This document shows, piece by piece, positions 25,476-34,452 of a stretch of DNA of 37,792 nucleotides. Origin of the DNA: Desulfovibrio sp. Lineage in GTDB: Bacteria; Desulfobacterota; Desulfovibrionia; Desulfovibrionales; Desulfovibrionaceae. Below the pieces are notes generated by a model that saw only the letters and a program-made list of their open reading frames with translations, ran no database searches and was not told the DNA's origin. The position numbers were made by a program, and so were the translations under genes. Positions within the stretch are counted from its first letter, which is position 1, and each line of letters opens with the position of its first letter. Where the stretch lies: NCBI GenBank assembly GCA_017454325.1, contig JAFTDG010000052.1, positions 1 through 37,792 of the forward strand, given 5' to 3'.

Positions 25476-26714
25476 ATGGATGTCTATTTGGATTGTGCGG
25501 GTGGCGTCAGTGGTCATGCTTTGTTGGCCGCATTGGCCGATCTCGGTGTTGCCTTCCAGGAAGTTGAAGAAGCCCTGAGAAAAGCAGGCTTGCCTTGTCA
25601 TTGTGTTTTCATGCCGGCAGTTGAGGGTATGGGAACAGGACATCGGGTCGATGTGATTTTGGAAAGTCGTGAGCACCTCCCGCGCCGTCCGTCAGAAATA
25701 GCTGCCATATTTTCGGTTCTGTCCATTTCTCAAGCGACACGTACATGCGCTGTTGCTGTACTTGATACCTTGGTGGGGGCTACGGCCCGTGCATTCGGCA
25801 TTGCCAGCGAGGATGTGTGTTTTTCTTCTGAGGAAGCAATGCTGACCATGATTGTTCCTGCCGTTTGTTACGGCTTGGAGCAACTGGGCGTAACGCATTG
25901 TATTGCTTCATCTCTCCCCTGGCCTAAGACAACAGCTGAAGAGTATGCCAGTGCACAGACTTCACCGGTAACGGCGCGCCTTTTATTGGGTAAACCCGTT
26001 TTTTCCACGGCTGGAGCAGATGTTTGCGTTACCCCTCTTGGAGTTGCTTTTCTGGATGCCCTGGTAGACGAGTTCGTGCCGGCCCCCAATGGCGTGCTGC
26101 AGGCATTGGGCACTGGCTACGGCATGGCCACGTCTCCCTGCTGCCTGCGCGTCTGGCATATTCGTCCAACCAAGGGTACAATAGACCACACTCGTGGCGG
26201 GCGCGAACCCGTGATGCAGCTGGAGACGCATGTTGATCATCTGAATGGGGAGGACCTGGGTCTGGCCCTGACGGAGCTTATGGCCATGCCAGAAGTGCTG
26301 GACGTACTTTGGCTGCCTGGCGTGGGCAAGAAGAATCGTCCTGCGGGGCTCTTGCGGGTGTTATGTTTTCCTGAATACCAGGACAGTGTGGCCGGAGCCA
26401 TGCTGCGCCATACGCACACGCTGGGATTGCGTATGCAAATTCTGGAACGCTTGGTCCTTCCTCGTACGGCAGCACATATGAGCTTGGCGGGAGAAAATCT
26501 TGCAGCGAAACGCTATACCGTTGAGGGGCATGAGTATGTGCGGCCAGAAGCAGATTCTTTAGCAGAAACCGCTCGACGTCTCGGCGTGGGTGTGCCTGCC
26601 CTGCGTAATACCCTGTATAGCAGAGAGTATGCAGGGGATACACAGAACCATGACAAGAAGAGGGTGGCCGCTACTCCCCGTGAGCTGAAGAACGGCGGCC
26701 ACCAGTGTGGATGA
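25476..26714 (+). CDS. Divergent LarC-like protein (DUF111)
   Basis: 412 residues that follow the LarC (nickel-pincer cofactor cyclometallase) layout from end to end. They begin YLDCAGGVSGHALLAALADLG, have VTPLGVAFLDALV in the middle, LETHVDHLNGEDLGLAL, then HTLGLRMQILERL and a C-terminal LAETARRLGVGVPALRNTLY. The key positions differ from the family. The usual SGD is SGH, the usual HFHEVGA-type motif reads CFSSEEA, and ETN(I/V)DD reads ETHVDH. The nickel-inserting function may therefore be lost or changed. No larB or larE is nearby. The start ATG 25476 has only a weak GGGGTG site. The gene ends base-to-base with the convergent metY. Confidence 0.7.
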   Translation: MDVYLDCAGGVSGHALLAALADLGVAFQEVEEALRKAGLPCHCVFMPAVEGMGTGHRVDVILESREHLPRRPSEIAAIFSVLSISQATRTCAVAVLDTLVGATARAFGIASEDVCFSSEEAMLTMIVPAVCYGLEQLGVTHCIASSLPWPKTTAEEYASAQTSPVTARLLLGKPVFSTAGADVCVTPLGVAFLDALVDEFVPAPNGVLQALGTGYGMATSPCCLRVWHIRPTKGTIDHTRGGREPVMQLETHVDHLNGEDLGLALTELMAMPEVLDVLWLPGVGKKNRPAGLLRVLCFPEYQDSVAGAMLRHTHTLGLRMQILERLVLPRTAAHMSLAGENLAAKRYTVEGHEYVRPEADSLAETARRLGVGVPALRNTLYSREYAGDTQNHDKKRVAATPRELKNGGHQCG

Positions 26715-27995
26715 TTAGATATCCAAAGCCTGTTTAAGGTCTGCAATAATGTCATCAATATGTTCGATGCCCACAGACAGGCGCACGGTATTGGGCTGGA
26801 TGCCGCTTGCCGCCAATTCTTCCGCGTTAAGCTGGGCATGTGTGGTTGAGGCCGGATGGATGGCCAGGGACTTCACGTCCGCAACATTGGCCAGCAGAGA
26901 AAAAACACGCAGTCTGTCGATGGTAGCCCGTGCCTGCGCGGCACCTCCTTTGACCTCAAAGGTGAAGATACTGCCCGCCCCTTTGGGGAAATATCGTAAA
27001 TATAAATCATGGCCCGGGCTGCCGGGCAGACTTGGATGATTGACGCGTTCCACCTTGGGATGCTCTTTGAGGAAATCCACTACGGCCAGGGCATTTTGCA
27101 CATGGCGTTCCACGCGCAGGGAAAGGGTTTCCAGACCCTGGAGTAGCAGGAAGACATTGAGCGGCGCGATGGTGGCTCCCATATCACGCAGCAGGATGGC
27201 ACGGGCGCGTATGGCAAAGGCCGCCGTGCCAGCTGCGTCCACGAAGCTCAATCCGTGATAGCTGGGGTCTGGTTCGGTTAGCTTTGGGTATTTGCCGGAA
27301 GCCTTCCAATCAAACTTTCCTCCGTCTACAATGACGCCACCCATGGCGGTGCCATGCCCGCCCATAAATTTTGTGGCAGAGTGTACCACGATATCCGCGC
27401 CATGTTCGATGGGGCGCAGTAGCCAGGGTGTGGCGAAGGTGTTGTCCACCATCAGGGGTATGCCATGGCTGTGGGCCAGTTCGGCCAACCTACTGATATC
27501 TACGGGATTGCTGTGGGGATTGCCCAGACTCTCCACGAAGATGGCACGCGTATGTGGAGTTATTGCCCGTTCGTAAGCGTTGATATCTTCTGGTTCCACA
27601 AAGGTGGTTGTGACCCCCCAAGTCGGCAGTGTATGCGTCAGGAGATTATACGTGCCACCATAGAGTGTTTTTTCAGCTACGATGTGGTCTCCCATACCGG
27701 TCAGGTTCAGCAGAGCATAGGTTATCGCTGCTGCACCGCTGGCTGTGGCCAGAGCGGCTACACCACCTTCCAGCGCTGCCACGCGCTGCTCAAAAATCTC
27801 CTGCGTGGGATTGGTGAGGCGGCTGTAGATATTGCCGGCATCGTGAAGATTGAAACGTGCCTCCGCATGGTCGCAGTTGTCAAACACATAGGATGTGGTC
27901 TGATAGATGGGCACGGCACGGGCACCGGTAGCTGGGTCAGGCTGTTCCTGGCCTGCATGTACCTGCAATGTCTCAAAATGCGGTTTGTTACTCAT
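26715..27995 (-). CDS. metY: O-acetylhomoserine sulfhydrylase (aminocarboxypropyltransferase)
   Basis: A PLP enzyme making homocysteine (or cysteine) from O-acetylhomoserine (or O-acetylserine) and sulfide. 426 residues: [27 protein letters not shown] at the start (read as two stretches), YSRLTNPT, the PLP aspartate in [10 protein letters not shown] (Asp184) and the PLP lysine Lys209 in [13 protein letters not shown]. The length above 400 and the long C-terminal part favour MetY over MetB/MetC. GGGGTG lies 6 nt before the ATG. It is 78 nt downstream of copA on the same strand. The high sulfide of a sulfate reducer suits this direct route. Confidence 0.93.
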   Translation of the reverse strand: MSNKPHFETLQVHAGQEQPDPATGARAVPIYQTTSYVFDNCDHAEARFNLHDAGNIYSRLTNPTQEIFEQRVAALEGGVAALATASGAAAITYALLNLTGMGDHIVAEKTLYGGTYNLLTHTLPTWGVTTTFVEPEDINAYERAITPHTRAIFVESLGNPHSNPVDISRLAELAHSHGIPLMVDNTFATPWLLRPIEHGADIVVHSATKFMGGHGTAMGGVIVDGGKFDWKASGKYPKLTEPDPSYHGLSFVDAAGTAAFAIRARAILLRDMGATIAPLNVFLLLQGLETLSLRVERHVQNALAVVDFLKEHPKVERVNHPSLPGSPGHDLYLRYFPKGAGSIFTFEVKGGAAQARATIDRLRVFSLLANVADVKSLAIHPASTTHAQLNAEELAASGIQPNTVRLSVGIEHIDDIIADLKQALDI

Positions 27996-28073
27996 GAGAC
28001 ACCCCTTTTTTTGTATTTGTCACAGGCATGATTGTATTCTTCTGCCAATAGCATGCGCATTCGTCCAGCAATG

Positions 28074-30617
28074 TTAATGCATACCCTGCCATTGGTAGCC
28101 AGCCTCTTCTACGGCCTGACGGAAGATAGCCTCCGGTATGTCATTTGCTAGTTCCACCACTGCCTCGCCACGTTCATGGCTTGGTGCGGCAGACAGAACC
28201 CCCTTAAGGGCTTCCAATGATGTTTTTACCCGACCTTCGCAATGAGGGCACATCATGCCCGCAATACATAGAGTCACGCGTCGAACGGGCTGGGGGGCTT
28301 TGCTCGTCGTATCTATGTTGATGGTAAGTGGCACAGGAGCGTTAGCCTTGTCGTGGCGGGCGTCGTGCGGGTTGAACAGGTTGAGGCGCAGGGCGTTGGA
28401 TACCACGCAGAAGCTGGATAGGCTCATGGCCGCAGCCCCAAATACGGGGTTCAGCGTCCAGCCGAGGAATGGCTGTAATACACCTGCCGCCAGTGGAATA
28501 CCCAGCACATTGTAAAAGAATGCCCAGAAGAGGTTTTGTCGAATATTGGTCAAGGTGGCCCTACCCAGACGAATGGCAGCAGGCACATCGGCAAGCTGAT
28601 TGTTGACCAGTACGACGCTGGCAGCATCAATGGCCACGTCTGCACCGGCACCAATGGCGATGCCCGTATCAGCCCGTGTGAGGGCTGGAGCGTCGTTAAT
28701 GCCGTCGCCTACCATGGCTGTGGAGCCCATTTTGCTGAGGTCCCTGATAACTTGCTCTTTGCCGTCGGGCAATACATCAGCCACCAGGGCATCCACGCCT
28801 GCCTGCCTGCCCACGGCACGGGCAGTTCGTTTATTATCGCCTGTGAGCATGACCACGCGGATACCCATGCTTTGTAATTGTCGCACGGCTTTCGGGCTGT
28901 CAGGCTTGAGGGTATCCGCTACGGCGATACAGCCCAATACCACACCATCATTACTGAAATAGAGCGGTGTCTTGCCTTCTGCCGCCAGAGTTTCGGCATG
29001 CGCGGCTAGAATTGTCGGTACTGGGGCCTGCGCATCCATGAAGGCACGGTTGCCTCCAACAAGCTGCTTTCCGCCTGCGGTGGCGGTAAGACCGTTTCCG
29101 GGAACAACACAGAAATTTTCCACAGGAGTTGGGGCCAGTCCACGATTTCGCGCCGCTGTAACCACAGCATGGGCCAGTGGATGTTCACTTTTGCTCTCAA
29201 GCGACAGGGCGCATGCCAGCAGAGTGTCGGGAAGGATTCCTTCCACCGGCACGATATCCGTGACTACAGGAGTTCCGGTGGTCAGTGTGCCGGTTTTGTC
29301 CAGAGCAACGATGCGCGTTCTGCCAGTTTGTTCCAGCGCTGCAGCCGTTTTGAACAAGATGCCGTGGCGTGCCCCTACGCCGTTGCCCACCATGATGGCT
29401 ACGGGTGTGGCCAGACCAAGGGCACAGGGACAACTGATCACCAGAACTGCAATGCCTCGTGCCAGGGCGAAGCCTGTACTCTCTCCGGCCAGCAGCCAAC
29501 CGACAATGGTCAGAACAGCGATGCCGATGACCACGGGTACGAAGATTCCCGAAACGCGATCCGCCAGTTTGGCTATAGGGGCCTTGGTGGCCGCTGCATC
29601 GCTAACCATGCGAATGATCTGTGCCAAGGTTGTATCCTCACCCACGCGGGTTGCCCGGCAACGCAAAAAGCCAGAAAGATTGACTGTGGCGGCGGCCACA
29701 CGGTCGCCAGGTTCTTTGTCTATAGGCAGGCTCTCGCCGGTGAGCGCAGCTTCATTGACAGCACTTGTGCCATCAAGCACCTCTCCGTCAACGGGGATAT
29801 TTGCACCGGGGCGTACTACAAATACATCTCCCACGCGCACATCAGCCACAGGTATTTCTGTTTCTGTGTTGTCGCGCAGTACGGTGGCTGTCTGGGGGGC
29901 CAGCTGCATAAGGCTTTTTAGGGCAGAGGTGGTTTTACCCTTGCTGTGGGCCTCCAGCATTTTCCCCACAGTGATGAGGGTAAGAATCATGGCAGCAGTT
30001 TCAAAGTATAGTCCCTTCATGCCAGCCAGCACAGCGGTACTGTTGCTATCCACCTGTGCGCGCGTCATGGTGAAGAGTACCCATGTGCTCCATCCGAAAG
30101 AGGCTGCGGCTCCTAGCGCCACCAGGGTGTCCATATTGGGCGCACCGTGCATGAGGCCGCGAAATCCGGTAATAAAGAATTTCTGATTGATGACCATGAC
30201 GGCAGCGGTGAGCAGCAATTGTGCAAGGCCCATGGCTGTATGGTTGTCGTCAAAAAAAATAGGCAGGGGCCAGTTCCACAACATATGTCCCATGCTCATA
30301 TAGAGCAGGGGGGCTAGCAGAAATAACGACCAGATGAGGCGTAGGCGCAGGCGCGGCGTTTCCCTGTCCACCAACGGATCAATAGTATTGGTTGGGGCGG
30401 ATTGAGAAGACGATACTGCTTCCGCTGGACGGGCACCGTACCCGGCGGTTTCTACGGCTTTGACTATGGCATCGGATGTGGCGTCTCCTTCCACGCCCAT
30501 GCTGTTAGTGAGCAGACTCACCGCACAGGATGTGATGCCCGGTACGGCGAGGACGGCTTTTTCCACTCGCGCGGAACAGGCGGCACAGCTCATGCCGGTG
30601 ATGGTGAATGTTCGCAT
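28074..30617 (-). CDS. copA: Copper-exporting P1B-type ATPase with metal-binding domains at both ends
   Basis: Pumps Cu+ out of the cytoplasm. 847 residues. An N-terminal HMA domain carries Cys11 and Cys14 ([15 protein letters not shown]). Eight membrane helices follow, with the CPC ion motif at 396-398 ([12 protein letters not shown]). The P-domain has DKTGTLTTG with the phosphorylated Asp440, TGDNKRTA and [16 protein letters not shown] second HMA domain at the C-terminus carries Cys790 and Cys793 ([18 protein letters not shown]), which is less common than two N-terminal copies. GGGAGAA lies before ATG 30617. The remains of a cupredoxin-domain gene lie immediately upstream, supporting a copper locus. 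Confidence 0.95.
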   Translation of the reverse strand: MRTFTITGMSCAACSARVEKAVLAVPGITSCAVSLLTNSMGVEGDATSDAIVKAVETAGYGARPAEAVSSSQSAPTNTIDPLVDRETPRLRLRLIWSLFLLAPLLYMSMGHMLWNWPLPIFFDDNHTAMGLAQLLLTAAVMVINQKFFITGFRGLMHGAPNMDTLVALGAAASFGWSTWVLFTMTRAQVDSNSTAVLAGMKGLYFETAAMILTLITVGKMLEAHSKGKTTSALKSLMQLAPQTATVLRDNTETEIPVADVRVGDVFVVRPGANIPVDGEVLDGTSAVNEAALTGESLPIDKEPGDRVAAATVNLSGFLRCRATRVGEDTTLAQIIRMVSDAAATKAPIAKLADRVSGIFVPVVIGIAVLTIVGWLLAGESTGFALARGIAVLVISCPCALGLATPVAIMVGNGVGARHGILFKTAAALEQTGRTRIVALDKTGTLTTGTPVVTDIVPVEGILPDTLLACALSLESKSEHPLAHAVVTAARNRGLAPTPVENFCVVPGNGLTATAGGKQLVGGNRAFMDAQAPVPTILAAHAETLAAEGKTPLYFSNDGVVLGCIAVADTLKPDSPKAVRQLQSMGIRVVMLTGDNKRTARAVGRQAGVDALVADVLPDGKEQVIRDLSKMGSTAMVGDGINDAPALTRADTGIAIGAGADVAIDAASVVLVNNQLADVPAAIRLGRATLTNIRQNLFWAFFYNVLGIPLAAGVLQPFLGWTLNPVFGAAAMSLSSFCVVSNALRLNLFNPHDARHDKANAPVPLTINIDTTSKAPQPVRRVTLCIAGMMCPHCEGRVKTSLEALKGVLSAAPSHERGEAVVELANDIPEAIFRQAVEEAGYQWQGMH

Positions 30618-30647
30618 GACGTTCTCCCGAAGGATTGCTATAGGCGG

Positions 30648-30950
30648 TTACAGGGAATCTACAACGGTGATATGGCTGCGTATCATGCCCATCCAGCAGC
30701 TAAAGGCAAAAAAGCCGATTTTTGTGGGCGTGAAAGTTATTGTGTTTGCCCCCGGGACGAGCTGCTGTGATATACCTAGTTCCGGGGAGAGAATTGCATT
30801 ATTGCAGCCGATGAGTTTTTCCTCTGGTACTACTAATGTCCAAGTGACAGGTAGATCCCGTTACAACACGATGGGTTCATAGGCATCGTACTCGGCGCTG
30901 GACAGCACTGTAAACGTACTAATTACATAGTAAATTACTATATTTTATAG
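30648..30950 (-). pseudogene. Remnant of a cupredoxin-domain protein with an in-frame stop
   Basis: On the - strand, one frame reads from 30947 down to a stop at 30648-30650. It encodes a C-terminal cupredoxin-like domain: a TVLSSAEYDAYEPIVL strand, DLPVTWTLVVPEEKLIGCNN, and TFTPTKIGFFAFSCWMGM followed by IRSHITVVDSL. The GCNN and SCWMGM stretches are the copper-ligand segments seen in the C-terminal domain of some TauE/SafE-type membrane proteins near copper pumps. The frame is cut by TAA at 30861-30863, exactly where the family normally has a Gln codon (CAA to TAA is one change). A second stop lies at about 30948, and the expected membrane part upstream is absent, replaced by AT-rich DNA. 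No start codon or ribosome binding site is present. Confidence 0.75.
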
Positions 30951-31085
30951 TGCGCTCAAACAAAAATTATAGCAAGGGAAATTAGTTATAGATATTTTAG
31001 TATGTTATATGTAGATGACTACGTTTGGTCGCAGTGGTTTGACTGATTCCTTTCTAAAAATAGGTGACCACAATAAAACAAGGTA

Positions 31086-31124
31086 TCCACGAACTCCCCA
31101 GACAATCTGAAGGGAGTGCGTGGA
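31086..31124 (-). terminator. Hairpin terminator downstream of roo
   Basis: TCCACG and ACTCCC (31086-31098) pair with GGGAGT and CGTGGA (31112-31124) across one mismatch, with a 13-nt loop. It starts 40 nt beyond the roo stop on the - strand and is followed there by a T-rich stretch (CCTTGTTTTATTG). The surrounding 30951-31163 DNA is AT-rich and holds no other feature I can support. Confidence 0.55.
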
Positions 31125-31163
31125 CACTAATGGAGCAAATTGTTCAAAGTGTAGCGGCCTTTT

Positions 31164-32372
31164 CTATCCCTGACATTTTTTCTTGAGGGCTTCAGCCACA
31201 GTGACGCCCAGTGTATGGCAAGCCTTGAGTGTATCACCATTGGGACGCCAGATACATTTTACAGGTTCAGCAGGGAGCTCCATATTCATAGACGCCAGCC
31301 ATTCCTGCAGCTGCTTGGGTGCTTCACCAGACCAGCCGTAGGAACCAAAGGCACCGCCAATACGGTTGAGCGGCCGCAGGCCTTTCATGTAGGTAAGCTG
31401 GGCAGCCATGAGCGGCAAAATGGTATTGTTGTGTGTGGGAGAGCCGGCAAGCACGGCACCGCAGTCGGCTAGTTCGGTCATGACAGCGCTGTGGTGGTTG
31501 CTCTTTACCGACATGAGACGAGTGGGGACGCCGCTTTCTTCCAAACCGCTGCACACGGCGTATGCCATGGCTTCAGTAGAGTGCCACATTGTGTCGTAAA
31601 CGATGAGGGCTCGTTGTTGTGGCTTTTGTTCGGCCATGGTTCGGTAACGTGCAATGATGTCGGCCACGGCCTTTGTACCACGATGGATGAGACCGTGATC
31701 CGGGGCGACCATGTCGATATCAAGTTTTTCCACCACGGGCAGGGCTTTGAGTACCATGGGAGAATAGGGCAGCACTATATTATAGAAATATTCTTTGACG
31801 CGGTGGTCATATTCGCCATCGTCAGTATATTCGTCGCGGAAGCGCACGGTGCTTGCGATGTTCTGACCAAAAATGTCGTTGCTGATGAGCAGTTTTTCTT
31901 CTGGAATGTAGGAGACCATGCTGTCGGGCCAGTGCAGCATGCGCGTTTCCTGAAAGACGATATTGCGCTTGCCAATGCTGATGCTGTCACCACTTTTCAC
32001 TGCCTGTACGGGCCAATCCTTCATGTCAGGGAAGTATCCAGCCATGGATTTGAGACCGGTCTGCGACACGAAAATTTTTTCTGGCTTGCAGCGTTCCACA
32101 AGCGTTTTCAACGCGCCTGCATGATCCAGCTCCATATGGTTACAAACGATATAATCAATCTTTTCAGGTGGAAGCACCTTGGCCATACGGCACAGCAGCG
32201 TTCCTTCGCAGCCCGAGTACACAGTGTCCATGAGGACATTCTTTTCGTCTTTAATTAAATAGGCATTGTATGTGGAACCGTCGGGTGAGCGGGAGTAGCC
32301 GTGGAAGTCCCTATGGTCGTAGTCAACATAGCCTATCCAGTAAATATCCTTTTTAATTTCTACAGGTTGCAT
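31164..32372 (-). CDS. roo: Rubredoxin:oxygen oxidoreductase (flavodiiron protein)
   Basis: Reduces O2 to water (and often NO) in the cytoplasm, taking electrons from rubredoxin. 402 residues. An N-terminal metallo-beta-lactamase-like diiron domain has His79, Glu81, Asp83 and His84 in NHMELDHAG, with further ligands downstream. A C-terminal flavodoxin domain for FMN has YDTMWHSTEAMAYA and SPTHNNTILPLMA. ATG 32372 has GGAGAT directly upstream and begins the family N-terminus (MQPVEIKKDIYWIG); the longer frame to 32411 is discarded. It lies downstream of rubredoxin, its electron donor, but a terminator-like hairpin sits between them. Confidence 0.96.
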   Translation of the reverse strand: MQPVEIKKDIYWIGYVDYDHRDFHGYSRSPDGSTYNAYLIKDEKNVLMDTVYSGCEGTLLCRMAKVLPPEKIDYIVCNHMELDHAGALKTLVERCKPEKIFVSQTGLKSMAGYFPDMKDWPVQAVKSGDSISIGKRNIVFQETRMLHWPDSMVSYIPEEKLLISNDIFGQNIASTVRFRDEYTDDGEYDHRVKEYFYNIVLPYSPMVLKALPVVEKLDIDMVAPDHGLIHRGTKAVADIIARYRTMAEQKPQQRALIVYDTMWHSTEAMAYAVCSGLEESGVPTRLMSVKSNHHSAVMTELADCGAVLAGSPTHNNTILPLMAAQLTYMKGLRPLNRIGGAFGSYGWSGEAPKQLQEWLASMNMELPAEPVKCIWRPNGDTLKACHTLGVTVAEALKKKCQG

Positions 32373-32416
32373 CTTATCTCCGCACGATTGGGGTTTCCTT
32401 TGGGATGACAAAGCTT

Positions 32417-32435
32417 GACGGGAAGCATGCCCGTC
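32417..32435 (-). other. Hairpin in the roo leader
   Basis: GACGGG (32417-32422) pairs with CCCGTC (32430-32435) around a 7-nt loop. It is 45-63 nt before the roo start codon and has no U-tract. The role is unknown. Confidence 0.25.
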
Positions 32436-32470
32436 GGGCCGCGTTCAGGACAATAAAGGGCTAAAAAGGT

Positions 32471-32502
32471 AAAACCCCGCCTTACCGGTAGGCAAGGCAG
32501 GG
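32471..32502 (-). terminator. Terminator between rubredoxin and roo
   Basis: On the - strand CCCTGCCTT (32494-32502) pairs with AAGGCGGGG (32475-32483), one G-U pair, and is followed by TTTTA. It begins about 17 nt after the rubredoxin stop. If it works, roo depends on read-through or a promoter of its own. Confidence 0.7.
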
Positions 32503-32518
32503 TAACTGACGTTAAAAA

Positions 32519-32656
32519 TTAGGCGGGGCTGAACTGATCTTTTCCTACGCCGCAGACAGGACAGGTCCAGTCATCGGGCAGATCTTCAAAAGCAACATTG
32601 TCATTTTCGGCGGGATCATATTCATAGCCGCACACACTGCAGACATACTTTTTCAT
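32519..32656 (-). CDS. rub: Rubredoxin, 45-residue short-loop type
   Basis: Electron carrier for Roo and desulfoferrodoxin. The 45 residues start [17 protein letters not shown] and end [15 protein letters not shown] single Fe is held by Cys6, Cys9, Cys32 and Cys35. Most rubredoxins have about 52-54 residues; the missing loop after YDPAEND is the known short form of D. desulfuricans. GAGGAGG lies 6 nt before ATG 32656. It is 53 nt downstream of desulfoferrodoxin, the classic rbo-rub pair. Confidence 0.97.
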   Translation of the reverse strand: MKKYVCSVCGYEYDPAENDNVAFEDLPDDWTCPVCGVGKDQFSPA

Positions 32657-32709
32657 GGGAGCCTCCTCGTAATGTGCCATAATATATTGTTAAACTGGAT
32701 GGACAGAGT

Positions 32710-33090
32710 CTAATTTTCAGCCTTCCAATGGCCATGCAAATTGCAGAACTCCCGGGCTGTGACCTTACTTGCATCAATGGCAAATAAAGCTTCAGGAGCA
32801 TCCCCAGGTTTGAGAAATTTAGTATAACTGCGACCGTCGGCAACGAGTTCAATCCACTCAATCCAGTGTTTATCTTCCATGGGGTGCGGTACGCTGCCTA
32901 CAGAAACTTTATAGCCGCTATCTGTTTTTTCGATGACGGGTATGTGTTTTTCCTTCGCGCCATCAGTGGAGCCTTCAACCATCAGTTTCATGGCTTCGCC
33001 ACAGCAGAAAATATCTGCTCCGCCGCCGTGCAGCACTTCCACAATGTTGCCACAATGGACGCATTTGTATACTTCAAGCTGTTTGGGCAT
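32710..33090 (-). CDS. dfx: Desulfoferrodoxin (superoxide reductase)
   Basis: Reduces superoxide to hydrogen peroxide without making O2. 126 residues with two iron centres. Centre I is a desulforedoxin-like FeCys4 (Cys10, Cys13, Cys29, Cys30: YKCVHCGN and FCCGEAM). Centre II is the active site with His49 (EKHIPV), His69 (PHPM), His75 (DKHWIEWI), Cys116 and His119 (FCNLHGHW), as in the two-iron class. Glu47 of the EKHIPV motif is present. A GAGGAAAA site lies before ATG 33090. It heads the dfx-rub-roo oxygen-defence cluster. Confidence 0.97.
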   Translation of the reverse strand: MPKQLEVYKCVHCGNIVEVLHGGGADIFCCGEAMKLMVEGSTDGAKEKHIPVIEKTDSGYKVSVGSVPHPMEDKHWIEWIELVADGRSYTKFLKPGDAPEALFAIDASKVTAREFCNLHGHWKAEN

Positions 33091-33213
33091 ACTTTTCCTC
33101 GTTTGCTTGCTGTTGTGGGAGGCCGGAAAGAATAACGTCGCTCGCTTTCTATCCTTGTTTTTGTATTTTGTAGAAAAAACGATTAGAAGTAAAGAGTTTT
33201 TGAAGGTGGTCTG

Positions 33214-34215
33214 TTATTGCCGTATGTCAGTTTTTCCCATGCCATGAAGGGGGGTTGTCTTGCGTCGTGCGCCAAGCACATTGGGCAACGAGGCGCGCAA
33301 ATTGCCTGTAACCAGAAAGCCGCTGGGATGCAGGCCGCCCACTTCGCGGGTCAATGCCGTGGAGCGCACAAGCAGCCCAGCCTGTCCTCCACCTTCTACA
33401 TACATAACGGTGCGTATGTTCAATGGCAGCAGTAGCAGATGCTGCGCAAAGGTATAGGCATCCACGGGACGACGGCAGTGTAGAAAAAGTATTTGTCCCT
33501 CGTTATCCTCGGCAACGGCAGAGATGGAGTAGAGTGGCCCCCCTGGCGACCAGAGAATGCGGCGGTCAGAACTGACCATGCGATAGTTCTGTATGACCAT
33601 ATGATATTTGTCGAGCAGTGCTCGCCATTGCGGGTCATCTCTTTCAAGAATATGTGCCTGTGGCAACATGGGGTCCTGAGGGCCGGCCACAAAAAAAGCA
33701 CCGAAGCGTTGCACTAGGCGTCCATTGTTAATATGTTTTCCTTGGCGCATGTAGCCCGTACTCGTGGAGCCGTCAGGCAGATACATGCTGGCATTGATGG
33801 CTGCCGTCAGGTTCTGCTCTTCGCCCCATTGGCGTAAGGTGCGGGTGGCACCGCCAAGTTCTGATCGGGCACAGAGTACAAAGTCAAATTGGTTTGGATC
33901 AATGCGCAGGACGGTCAGCTGCGCACGATTCTTAGCAAGCGTGAATTCCCCGAAGTGCAGCCCCGGCTCCAGCTCTTGCCATATGGTCCGTCTTTCGTCA
34001 TTCCTACCGTGTTGGCCGGAGGTATGCTGCGAGTCGGCAGACCCATGTGTGGCAGTGTTGCTGATGGAGTCAATCTCTTCATCTTCTGTTACGGTTGTAA
34101 CTTCCGGTACAGCATCTGACAGTATTACGGCCTCATCTTGCGTGGCACCGGCCATTGTGCAAAAGATACACAAAACAAGAGCTGTTAGCCACGAGGCTGA
34201 TGTTAAGATCAACAT
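33214..34215 (-). CDS. Exported phosphodiester-glycosidase-like (NAGPA domain) protein
   Basis: About 333 residues with an N-terminal hydrophobic segment (MLILTSASWLTALVLCIFCTMAGA) that looks like a signal peptide, then an acidic Thr/Ser-rich linker of about 60 residues. The NAGPA-type domain follows from about residue 85: LEPGLHFGEFTL, AINASMYLPDGS, GYMRQGKHIN, ILWSPGGPLYSISA, MYVEGGGQAGLL. Such domains cleave phosphodiester-linked sugars or act in cell-wall and polysaccharide turnover. The start is uncertain: ATG 34215 begins the signal peptide, while ATG 34278 adds 21 residues with no ribosome binding site. It is upstream of dfx on the same strand but functionally unrelated. Confidence 0.75.
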   Translation of the reverse strand: MLILTSASWLTALVLCIFCTMAGATQDEAVILSDAVPEVTTVTEDEEIDSISNTATHGSADSQHTSGQHGRNDERRTIWQELEPGLHFGEFTLAKNRAQLTVLRIDPNQFDFVLCARSELGGATRTLRQWGEEQNLTAAINASMYLPDGSTSTGYMRQGKHINNGRLVQRFGAFFVAGPQDPMLPQAHILERDDPQWRALLDKYHMVIQNYRMVSSDRRILWSPGGPLYSISAVAEDNEGQILFLHCRRPVDAYTFAQHLLLLPLNIRTVMYVEGGGQAGLLVRSTALTREVGGLHPSGFLVTGNLRASLPNVLGARRKTTPLHGMGKTDIRQ

Positions 34216-34364
34216 ACTGTGGTGCTCACCGTAATATGGACGGGGCAGTGTGGAAGATGTGTGATTGAAGACGTTCATGGCGTAGGTGGTAGATACATCC
34301 TCTAGGTGTTATGCATTACGACCGGAATCGACATTTGGCAAGCATGGATATGTAGTTCGTCCTG

Positions 34365-34392
34365 TTGACGTGGTCTGGGTTCTCGATAAAAT
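34365..34392 (+). promoter_or_regulatory. Sigma-70-like promoter of metF
   Basis: TTGACG (34365-34370, five of six) and TAAAAT (34387-34392, five of six) have a 16-bp spacer. The start codon lies 60 nt downstream. The neighbouring gene is transcribed away from it. I saw no SAM-riboswitch structure in the leader. Confidence 0.55.
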
Positions 34393-34452
34393 GCGTTATG
34401 ATCGTGCGCCGCACATCGCGTATCGCACATCCTGTTTCAAGGAGAGAGTGCC

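Noticed and set aside
28972..30186. 404-residue + strand frame inside copA
   Set aside because: A shadow of the CopA reading frame with Ala/Ser/Arg-rich composition and no family features.
30460..30882. 140-residue + strand frame over the copA start
   Set aside because: It runs antisense through the copA N-terminus and the cupredoxin remnant, has no ribosome binding site, and the homology-like signal is on the - strand.
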